From Prorocentrum cordatum (taxonomy: Eukaryota > Sar > Dinophyceae > Prorocentrales > Prorocentraceae): a DNA stretch of 64,000 nt. Made by a program: the position numbers and the translations under genes. Location of the stretch: the NCBI GenBank assembly GCA_963575745.1, contig CAUYUJ010021053.1, positions 74,194 through 138,193 of the forward strand. The letters run 5' to 3'. This document shows positions 54,441 to 64,000 of the stretch, piece by piece (position 1 is the first letter of the stretch; each line of letters opens with the position of its first letter). Below the pieces are notes generated by a model. It made no database searches. It saw only the letters and a list, made by a program, of their open reading frames with translations, and was not told the DNA's origin.

Positions 54441-54915
54441 GGGGAGGCTCATTGGCCCTCGTTCGTGTCAGATGCAGCAGCATCTCTCCTTGCAAGCGAA
54501 CTACAGCAAGCTCCTTTGGAAACGAGCAGGATGATTTTGGCTTGACTCGCGCAGATCGTTCGAAGCACATGCTTTGTCAAGGCATCCTGTCCTTTGGGCC
54601 AAGATCGGCTGAGCGCCTATGCTGTGTGTTTTTTTTCAAGCTCGCCGCCAGCGGGAACACTCAGGGACGCCGGCGGGACGGCCAACAAGACGGGAGCAGG
54701 TGATCCCGAGGGGCATTTCTGAGTGGTAACCATCATTGTAACCACCGTCAGAGCCCGAATATTTTAAGCAGGGGGCATCTTCGTCAATTGTGGGCGTGGC
54801 GCATGCCATTGTGGTCCGTGCGCCGAGGGATCCATAGCCCCCCCGAGGCTCCCCCGACCCAGCCCTCCGATGTCTTCCGAGGCCCCCCCCCCGGCGGCCC
54901 TCCGACCCATAGGAG
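54441..54915. other. No gene recognised
   Basis: Ordinary-complexity DNA before a large GAG/GAT array. No coding region or known repeat is seen. Confidence 0.4.
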
Positions 54916-54962
54916 GAGGGAGAAAGAGGAGGAGGATGAGGATGAGGATGAGGATGAGGATG

Positions 54963-55026
<64 letters not shown>

Positions 55027-55065
55027 GATGAGGATGATGATGAGGATGAGATGATGATGATGATG

Positions 55066-55119
<54 letters not shown>

Positions 55120-55204
55120 CTGATGCTGATGATGATGATGATGATGATGATGATGAGGATGAGTATGAGGGTGAGGATGAGGATGAGGATGATGATGCTG
55201 ATGC

Positions 55205-55267
<63 letters not shown>

Positions 55268-55282
55268 CGCTGATGCTGATGC

Positions 55283-55314
<32 letters not shown>

Positions 55315-55515
55315 CTGATGCTGATGCTGATGCTGATGATGATGATGATGATGATGAGGAGGAAGAGGAGGAGGATAATGGTGGAGGAGGAGGAGGATGA
55401 GGAGGAGGATGTGGAGGAGGATGAGGATTATGGTGGAGGAGGAGGAGGAGGAGGTGGAGGAGAGAGCGGAGGCGGAGGCGGAGGCGGAGGAGGAGGAGGA
55501 GGAGGATAAGGAGGA
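54916..55515. repeat. (GAG)n/(GAT)n microsatellite
   Basis: GAG, then GAT, then GCTGAT, and back to GGA near 55,360-55,515. It directly abuts module A of cassette 3. Confidence 0.96.
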
Positions 55516-56395
55516 GGAGGAGGAGGAGGACCAGTGTAAGCCCAAGACTCATTGATCATGTTGGAATAAGCCTTCAAGCTCCTTGTTCATAAGCTTCTAC
55601 GACGGTTCGAATCCACTGAGGGAACTGCCTCGTTTGGAGACAACCGTTCGAAGACACTGAAGCTTGCCAAAACACCATTCTCGGGACTCCAGCGCCACGA
55701 ATCAACCTGTCTGTTGCGTTTTGACGATCCGGAATCGTGCCAGAACACCGCTCCGGGGACGTCAACACCGCGAATCAACGTAACTGTTGCGCCCTCACAA
55801 TCTGGAGTCCCTCCAGAACACCATTTCTGGCAAGTTGACCATGTGAATCCGTGAAACGATTGCACATGTTTAAGACGAGTGTGCGCGGCGCTAGGGCGAG
55901 AGCCACATTTCGAAAAGGAACTGGCCCTGAATCCGTGAAGTTCCTTCACTTTTTAAAGGATGTGTGCGGCGCTCAGGCGAGATCCACATTTTGAAAACGA
56001 CCCGCTATAAGTCCGGGAGACTACTTGCAAATGTTTAAGACGGATGTTGCCAGCGTTCAGGCGAGAGCCATATTTTGAAAACGACCCGCTAACACTGTGT
56101 GAAACTCTTACAAACTTTTAAGCGAATGTGTGCGGCGCTAAGGCGAGAGCCACATTTTGAAAAGCACCTGCCCTGAATCCGTGAAGTTCCTTCATTTTTT
56201 AACGGATGTGCGCGGCGCTCAGGCGAGATCCACATTTTGAAAACGACCCGCCCTCCATTTGTGAATCTGTTGCCAATGTTTAAGCTTCATGGTGGTAACT
56301 GGTGAGGAAGTCTCAGGCGAAACGCCCGGCCCACCCTTTCGACTGGCCCTTGGGTGCGATAGGGCAGAAGTATATAGAAGGAGAAGAAATTTAGG
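55516..56395. repeat. Composite repeat cassette, copy 3
   Basis: Begins GAGGACCAGTGTAAGCCCA. Module A runs to 55,860 (ACGACGGTTCGAATCCACTG, GAATCAACGTAACTGTTGCG). Five module B monomers have GTGCGCGGCGC-type cores near 55,881, 55,962, 56,045, 56,129 and 56,209. Module C at 56,300-56,395 has CAGGCGAAACGCCCGGCCCA. The order and left border match cassette 2 (GACCAGTGTAAAACCA at 51,604). Confidence 0.9.
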
Positions 56396-56895
56396 AGGAG
56401 AGAGTGGAGGCGGAAGAGGAGGAGGAGGAGGAAGGAGGGTGGAGGATGAAAAAGAAGGAGAGTGGAGAACGAGGGGGAAAAGAGGTGGATGAGGAAGATG
56501 ATAGTGATGATTATGACGATGCTGATGCTGATGATGATGATGCTGATGGCGATGACGATGCTGATGATGATGACGATGATACTGATGATGCTGATGATAA
56601 CGAATAAGATGCTGAGCATGATACTGATGATGGTAATGATCATGATGATGACGATGATGCTGATGATGATAATGATGATGATGTTTGTTTTGATGCTGAT
56701 GATGGTTATGATGCCGATGCTGATGATAATGATTATGCTGATGATGATGAATACAATGCTGATGACAATGATGCTGATGATGATCATGATGATGACGATT
56801 CTGATGGCGATGATGAGGAGGATGAGGATGAGGATGAGGATGAGGATGAGGATGAGGATGCTGCTGCTGCTGCTGATGATGATGAAGCTGATGCC

Positions 56896-56945
<50 letters not shown>

Positions 56946-57154
56946 CCCTGGTGATGATGATGATGATGGTGATGATGCTGATGACGGTCATGATGATGCT
57001 GATGATGATGATGGCTATGATCATGATGATGGTACTACTGATGATACTCGCAATGATGCGGATGATGATGATACTGATGCTGTTGCTGATGCTGCTGATG
57101 ATGATACGGCTGCTGATGATGATGGTGATGATGCTGATGATGATGATCATGATC

Positions 57155-57186
<32 letters not shown>

Positions 57187-57570
57187 ACTGCAGGTGGTGG
57201 CGGTGATGGTGATGGTGATGATGACGATGGCGATGACGATGATGCTGATGATGATGAAGCTGATGATCATGATGATGATCATGACGATGATGATGATGAT
57301 GAAGATGATGATAATGATGACGACATTGATGATGATTACGATTCTGATGACGATGATGCTGTTGCTGATGCTGATGATGCTCATGATGCGTATGGGGATT
57401 ACGATTATAATGATGATGATGATGATAACGATGATGCGGATGGCGATGATGCTACTGCTGCTGATGATGAAGAAGAAGACGATGCTGCTGATGCTGCTGC
57501 TGATGATGATGGTGATGATGATGACGATGATAATGATGCTGCTGCTGATGATGATGACGATGACGACGAC

Positions 57571-57604
<34 letters not shown>

Positions 57605-57610
57605 CTGAAT

Positions 57611-57664
<54 letters not shown>

Positions 57665-57819
57665 CTGATGATGATGATGACGATGATGAGGACGATGATG
57701 ATGATGATGCTGGTGATGATGATGATGCTGATGATGATGATGATGCTGGTGGTGATGATGATGATGCTGATGATGCTGATGATGATGATGATGCTGCTGA
57801 TGATGATGATGATAATATT

Positions 57820-57904
<85 letters not shown>

Positions 57905-58315
57905 GAGGAGGAGGAGGAGGAGGAGGAGGAGGAGGAGGAGGAGAGGAGGAGAGGAGGAGGAGGAGAGGAGGGAGGAGGAGGAGGAGGAGGATAGGAGGAG
58001 GATGCGGATTAGGCGGGAGGAGGAGGAGGAGGGAGGAGGGAGCAGGGAGGGGAGCAGGGAGGAAAAGGAGGAGGAGGAGGAGGAGGAGGATGGATGAGGA
58101 TGAGGAGGAGGAGGGAGGGGGAAGAGGGGGAGGAGGAGGAGGAGGATCAGGAGGAGGAGGAGGAGGAGGAGGTGGAGAGGAGGAGGAGAGGAGGAGGAGG
58201 GGAGAGGAGGAGGGAGGAGGAGGAGGAGAGGAGGAGGAGGAGGGATCAGGAGGAGGAGGGAGGAGGAGGAGGAGGAGAAGGAGGAGGAGGAGGAAAATCA
58301 GGAGGATGAGGAGGA
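56396..58315. repeat. 1.9-kb (GAT)n then (GAG)n microsatellite
   Basis: A short GAG start, GAT and GCTGAT repeats at about 56,490-57,903, then an abrupt switch to GAG/GGA until 58,315. The methionine-rich and other long frames are artefacts of the three-base period. Confidence 0.96.
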
Positions 58316-58930
58316 GGACCAGAGTACACCGAAGCATTTCTCTGTTGGCCCCCCCTCCAAGACGTGCGCCCCCGTGGGCGCCCGCACTTCGGGCGGGAGC
58401 CCCCTTTTTGTGCTGCCGTAGAGAGGGTGGAGTCCCATGCCACTGGCCGCGCTGCTTCTGTCATACGGTGAGTGCGCACGCGTCGGTAAACGGAAAGCGC
58501 AGAGATTGGAAATGGTTGGGTAACAGCTAGCGGTCCTGTCTGCTGTGAGGCGCGAAGTGGGTGTGTGAGGATATGGCGCACTGAGGATCACATGCCCTCC
58601 AACCCTCGAGCTAGGATGGCGGCAGCAGGTTCAGAGAAGTAGCCAGCGGCAGCCCCGCTTTCGAGATGAGACCCACCCCTCCTGTCAGCGCAGCTGTTCC
58701 AGCTGTTCGACTTCTGGCCGGCAAGGCTACAGGGGAAACCCATGCCAAGAAACACCATGCTTGGCTCCAAGGTGCCCTGGGTTTCGTGGGTTTCGATGTT
58801 TTTACTACGGAAAGCGTGACGTTCCCACACCAGAAATGCACGGACGTCCTGGGGTCTCAGGGTTGGGTTTCTTGGGGAAGGTTTCTGGTGATCGAGCTCC
58901 TACTCTAGCTCTTTCTACAAGCGGGAGGCC
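58316..58930. other. No gene recognised; cassette-like left border
   Basis: Begins GGACCAGAGTACACCGAAGC, resembling the GACCAGTGTAA border of cassettes 2 and 3. The rest does not match module A clearly, and no gene is supported. Confidence 0.45.
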
Positions 58931-59400
58931 CGTTCTTGAACAAGGAGCCGCCCTCCATCCGTGCTGTGGTTGCACATCTGCACGCTCGCAGAAGTACGTG
59001 CTGAAGAGTGTCGGGCGAAGGCCTCGTGTTGAAACAGGACTGCCCTCCATACGCGCAGTTGTTGAGTTCGCCATGGCGAGTGTGCGCGGCGCCAAGGCGA
59101 GAACCCCTCTTGGAACGCACTTCTCCCTTCGTCGGCATCACTGCTGTGGTTTAAAGGCGAGCGAGTGCGGCGCCAAGACGAGAGCCCCCTTGAATGAAAG
59201 CGAGCCCGCGCGCCATCTGTGTACCTGTCCGATGTCTTTGAACACCGTTTTGAAACCAACCTCGCATCGTTGCCACTGCTGAGGCACTGGAGCTTCCAGC
59301 TCGTAAGCGGCAGGGGTGTCTCACGCGACACGCCGGCTTGCCCCAGCGACTTCGTCTGGCTGCCCGACAGGCAGGAGCTGCTCACAAGGAAGAGGGGCGG
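58931..59400. repeat. Composite repeat cassette, copy 4 (diverged)
   Basis: Module B-like monomers with GCCGCCCTCCATCCGTG, GTGTGCGCGGCGCCAAGGCG (59,088) and GAGTGCGGCGCCAAGACGAG (59,163). A module C-like segment lies at 59,312-59,395 (GTCTCACGCGACACGCCGGC). A purine tract follows at about 59,395, as after the other copies. Confidence 0.7.
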
Positions 59401-59605
59401 AGAGGGAAGAGGAGAAGGAGGAGGAGGAGGAGTAGAGGAAGGGGGTGCAGAAGCGGGTGCCTTTCGCATCACGGAGCAGATAGCCAAGTCGTGCTGTAGG
59501 CATCCTTGGACCTAGACAGGCCACTTGTTGAGTCTGAGTTTCAGCAGTGCAGTCAGTCTTTCATCTTATATGAAGTTGTCTAATTTGTTGTGAGTGGGAT
59601 ATCGA
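59401..59605. other. No gene recognised
   Basis: A short GAG tract to about 59,440, then ordinary DNA with no supported feature. Confidence 0.4.
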
Positions 59606-59887
59606 TGGGGCAGGAGGAGGAGGAGGAGGGGGGTGGAGAAGGAGGAGGAGGAGGGATGATGATGATGATGATGGTGGTGATCATGATGATGATGTGGATG
59701 AGGATGAGGATGATGAGGATGATGATGAGGATGATGATGGTAATGAGGATGAGGATGAGGATGAGGAAAAGGATGATGATGCTGATGATGATTATAATGG
59801 TTAGGATGTTGCTGCTGATGCTGATGATTACTATGATGACGATAATGACGCTGCTGATCATGCTGCTGATGATGGTGATGACGATAC

Positions 59888-59928
<41 letters not shown>

Positions 59929-60569
59929 CTGATGAGTCTGCTGCTGATGATGCTATGCTGTTGGTTATGCTGCTGCTGATGATGATGATGATTATTATGA
60001 TGATGGAGATGCTGATGCTGATGATGAGGTTGATGATCATGATGGTGATGATGACGGTGATGCTGATTACGACGAAGATGACGATGCTGCTGCTGATGAT
60101 GATGCTTATGATGGTAATGATGATGCTGATGATGGTGATGTTTCTGATGCTGATCATGATTATGATCATGATGCTGATGCTGCTGAAAATGATGCTGATG
60201 CTGCTGATGATGCTGATGATGCTGATGCTGAGGTTGGTGATGATGCTGATGCTGATGCGAATGCTGTTGTTGCTGATGATGATGGTGCTGATGGTGTTTA
60301 CGATGCTGATTGCGATGCTGCTGATGATGGTGATCGGTTGCTGATGATGTTGATGCTTTTGCTGCTGCTGATGATGATGATGCTGGTGCCGCTGGTGATG
60401 ATGATGCTGATGATGATGCCGATGATGCTTTTGATGATGATTCTGATGATGATGATGATGATGTTTCTGCCTATGCTAATGATGCTGATGATGATGACGC
60501 TGATGCGGCTGATGATTATGATGATGCTTGGACTGATGCTGATGATGATGATGATGAGGATGACGATGC

Positions 60570-60623
<54 letters not shown>

Positions 60624-60629
60624 CGAGGG

Positions 60630-60674
<45 letters not shown>

Positions 60675-61829
60675 CGATGACGACTGCGACGATGCTGATG
60701 ATGATTCTGACTCTGATGTTGACTATGATGATGATGATGATGATGATGATGATGCTGATGATGATGATGATGATACGTATGCTGATGATGATGGCCATAA
60801 TACGGATGGTGCTGATGATGATGATGATGAAGATGATGATGATGATGATGATGATGATACTTGTCATTGCGATCGTGATGTTGACGTTGAAGCGGATGGC
60901 GATGCTTACGATGGTGATGATGTATTTGGTGATGATGCTGATGCTGATGCTGATTATGATGAGCATGCTGATGCTGTCGATGATGCTGAGGATTCTGAGG
61001 AAAATTATGTGTATGAAGAATGAGATGGATATGATGAGGCTGATGTTGTTGATGATGATGATGATGATGATGATGATGCTGCTGCTACTGCTGATGATTA
61101 TGATAATGATGATACTGATGATGATGATGATGATGATGATGATGCTGCTGCTGCTGCTAACGCAGATTATGATGATGCTCATGATGGTGCTGCTGCTGCT
61201 GCTGATGATGATGAGGGTTATGATGATGGTGATCAGGATGATGATGCTGATGATGATGGTGATGCTGATGATGATGTTGATAATGGTGATGGTGATGATG
61301 CTGATGATGATGCTGCTGCTGATGATGATGATGGCGATGCTGACGATGACACTGATGATGCTGCTGCTCATCATGATGATGATGATGATGATCATGACGA
61401 TGACGATGACGATGACGATGATGGTGGTGACGATGTGGTTGTTGATACCGGTGGTGAGGATGATGCTGATGATGAGGATGCTGATGATGGTGCTGATGCT
61501 GCTGATGATGATGATGGCGATATTGATGATGACGCTGATGATGCTGCTGCTGATGATGATGATGATAATGACCATCACGATGATGATGCTGCTACTGATG
61601 ATGATGCTGGTGAGGGTGATGCTGATGATGATGATGCTGATGGTGCTGACGAGGCTGATGATGATGATGATGATGATGCTGACGATTATTGTGATGATGA
61701 TGCTGATGGTGATGATGATTTTGATGATGATGATGACGACTGCTGCTGATGATGATGTTGGTGGTGGTTGTGGTGATGATGCTGATGATTATGCTGATGC
61801 TGCTGGTGCTGATGATGATGTCGATGCCT

Positions 61830-61904
<75 letters not shown>

Positions 61905-62546
61905 GTGGTGATGCTGATGATGATGCTGCTGATGATGATGCTGCTGCTGATGATGCTGCTGCTGCTGATGATCATGATGAGAAGGAGGAGGAGGAGGAGG
62001 AGGAGGAGGAGGAGGAGGAGGAAACGAGCAGGAGAGGGAGCAGGAGGAGGAGGCGAAGGAGGACGAGGAGGACGAGGAGGAGGAGCAGGACGAGGAGGAC
62101 GAGGAGGACGAGGAGGACGAGGAGGACGAGGAGGACGAGGAGGACGAGGAGGAGGAGGAGGAGGAGGAGGAGGAGGAGGAGGAGGAGGAGGAGGAGGAGG
62201 AGGAGGAGGAGGAGTAGAGGAGGAGGAGGAGGAGGAGGGAGGAGGAGGAGGAGGTGGAGGAGGCGGAGGAGGAGGAGGAGGAGGAGAGCAGGAGGAGGAG
62301 GAGAGGAGGAGGAGGAGGGAGGAGGAGGAGGAGGAGGAGGACGAGGAGGTGGAGGAGGAGCAGGAGGAGGGAGGAGCAGGTGGAGGAGGAAGAGAGGAGG
62401 AGGAGAAGGGGGGAGGAGGGTGGAGGAGGAGGAGGAGGAGGAGGAGGAGGAGGAGGAGGATGAGGAGGAGGAGGACAAGGAGGAGAAGGAGAATGAGGGG
62501 AGGAGGGAGGAGGAGGAGGAGGAGAGGAGGAGGAGGGGAGGAGGAG

Positions 62547-62580
<34 letters not shown>

Positions 62581-62605
62581 CGGGTGGAGGAGGAGGAAGT
62601 AGGGG
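59606..62605. repeat. 3-kb (GGA)n-(GAT)n-(GAG)n microsatellite block
   Basis: GGA at 59,606-59,655; GAT with GCT, GAC and GTT variants at 59,656-61,978; GAG, GACGAG and GGA variants at 61,979-62,600. Interruptions are nearly all substitutions that keep the three-base period, so methionine-, aspartate- and glutamate-rich frames stay open for hundreds of codons. No gene. Confidence 0.97.
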
Positions 62606-62654
62606 AGGTTGATGAGGAGCTCGGCAGCTCGGAATCCGCGCCGCGCGGATCTTG

Positions 62655-62745
62655 CGGCGGTTGCCTTCACAGGAGACGCCGCGGCTCTGCAGGTGGCGCT
62701 GGAGAGGGCGCAGGCGATGGACGCAACGCACGTGGCAGCGGTGCC
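62655..62745 (+). CDS. Possible short exon (helical repeat-like)
   Basis: One frame reads DLAAVAFTGDAAALQVALER then AQAMDATHVAAV, similar in pattern to the island at 49,180-49,272 (AV-x2-GD-x3-L-x3-L-x2-A). Both are flanked by microsatellites. It may be an exon encoding an ankyrin-like helix pair. Splice sites are not convincing. A second stretch, QGEVLIAYRALAGFSGWPGS then a stop near 63,039, could be a terminal exon. Confidence 0.22.
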
Positions 62746-62813
62746 CCCCCCCCCCGCCATGGTGGGAGCCCAGGGGGGTGGAGGGGAAGGGATGGAGGAG
62801 GAGGAGGAGGATA

Positions 62814-62847
<34 letters not shown>

Positions 62848-63084
62848 GGAGGAGGAGGAGGATGAGAATCAGTAGGGGGAGGAGGATAAGGAGGAGGTGG
62901 AGGAAGGAGGTCGAGCTGGCGCGCTAGGCTCGCCAGCAGGGGCGGCCCGGGAGGCCGACTGTGGCGGCAGGCAGGGGGAGGTCCTGATCGCCTACAGGGC
63001 GCTCGCCGGGTTCAGTGGGTGGCCTGGTAGTTTCGCATAGGCTCGCCTGCAGGCCCAAGAGGGGGAGGATGAGGAGGAAGAGGC

Positions 63085-63129
63085 GGGAGGGGGGATGCAT
63101 CATGACGATGGTGGTGATGATGATGCTGC

Positions 63130-63170
<41 letters not shown>

Positions 63171-63870
63171 CTGATGATGATGATGATGATGATGATGTTG
63201 ATGTTGATGCTGCTGCTGCTGGTGATTATGATGATGATGCTGATGGCGGCGATTGTGGCGATGGTGGTGTTGGCGATGACGAGGGTGGTGGTTGTCGTGA
63301 TGATGGTGGTGATGGTCATGACGGTGACGGTTATGGTAATGCTGATCGTGATTGTGATGACGATGGTCGTGGGGATGAGGATGATGAGGATGGTGGTGGT
63401 GGTAGTGGTCGTGATGCGGATGAGGATGGCGATGATGACGATGATGAAGATGGTCATGATGCTGATGATGATGGTGATGATGCTGATGACGATGCTGATG
63501 ATGCTGGTGGTGGTTGTGGCGATGCTGTCGACGATGGTGGTGGTGTGTTTGATGGTGCTGAGACTGATGGTGAGTATGATGCTGATGCTGCTGCTGCTGA
63601 TGATGATGATGTTGATGCTGACGCTGACGATGCTGTTTTTCATGAAGATGCTGCTGCAGAGTGCGACGACGCTGATAGTAATGATGCTGCTGCTGACGAT
63701 GACAATCATGCTGCCGATGATATTTTTTTATGCTGCTGATGATGCTGCTGCTGATGATGGTGATGGAAACGATGTCGATGCCGATGACGATGATGCTGAT
63801 GCTGATGATGATGCTGATGATGATGCTGATGCTGTTGATGACGATGATGCTGATACTGATGATGACGATT

Positions 63871-63927
<57 letters not shown>

Positions 63928-64000
63928 GCGATGCTGATGATGCTGATGGTGATGCTGATGCTGATGATGCTGCTGTTGACGATGCTGATTATGATGATGC
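63085..64000. repeat. (GAT)n/(GCT)n microsatellite to the window end
   Basis: GAT repeats with GCT, GGT and GAC variants continue beyond the window. No gene. Confidence 0.96.

Noticed and set aside
56462-62602. Very long methionine-, aspartate- or glutamate-rich open frames (up to about 750 codons)
   Set aside because: They are one phase of GAT and GAG microsatellites, which lack stops in that phase; residue content simply mirrors the repeat unit.

Overview
This window looks like nuclear DNA of a GC-rich dinoflagellate; that is an inference. The signs are very low gene density, genes cut into short exons (one intron GC-AG, one GT-AG with an 8-base direct repeat across both splice sites), relics of PIF1-type helicase and non-LTR retrotransposon genes, and overwhelming tandem and simple-sequence repeats. 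No bacterial operon, rRNA, tRNA or CRISPR array was recognised, and the trans-spliced leader was not found. One 100-base assembly gap lies at 6,401-6,500.

Layout. 1-6.5 kb: pentanucleotide arrays, several TA-flanked inverted-repeat elements (MITE-like) and trinucleotide tracts. 6.8-11.1 kb: a ~120-base minisatellite, a frameshifted PIF1-like helicase pseudogene on the minus strand, and a ~160-base tandem array. 11.4-15.8 kb: a composite repeat cassette, a possible small gene at 13.8-14.6 kb and a decayed LINE reverse transcriptase. 15.7-19.3 kb: two long degenerate arrays, each ending in the same ~155-base tail module. 19.3-22.5 kb: four more minisatellites and two MITEs. 22.6-24.5 kb: the best host gene, a DHHC-type protein S-acyltransferase (three exons visible, 5' end not found). 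25.7-31.7 kb and 38.7-41.9 kb: a satellite of ~1.1-1.6 kb units. 42-64 kb: almost entirely trinucleotide microsatellites (CTA, GAT, GAG, TAG, TTG), interrupted by further composite cassettes, a LINE 3' fragment, two snapback elements and a few short exon-like islands.

The most coherent system is a 6.9-kb retroelement at 31,745-38,671, inserted into the satellite. It carries a gag-like ORF1, a reverse transcriptase plus RNase H, and a tyrosine recombinase, framed by split direct repeats in the order A1-ORFs-B1-A2-B2. That is the architecture of Ngaro-type DIRS elements, which are thought to integrate through a circular intermediate using the recombinase rather than a DDE integrase. The repeat copies are nearly identical and both enzymes are intact, so the insertion is probably young; ORF1 is broken by apparent frameshifts. 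Nearly every other mobile or repeat family here is non-coding or decayed.
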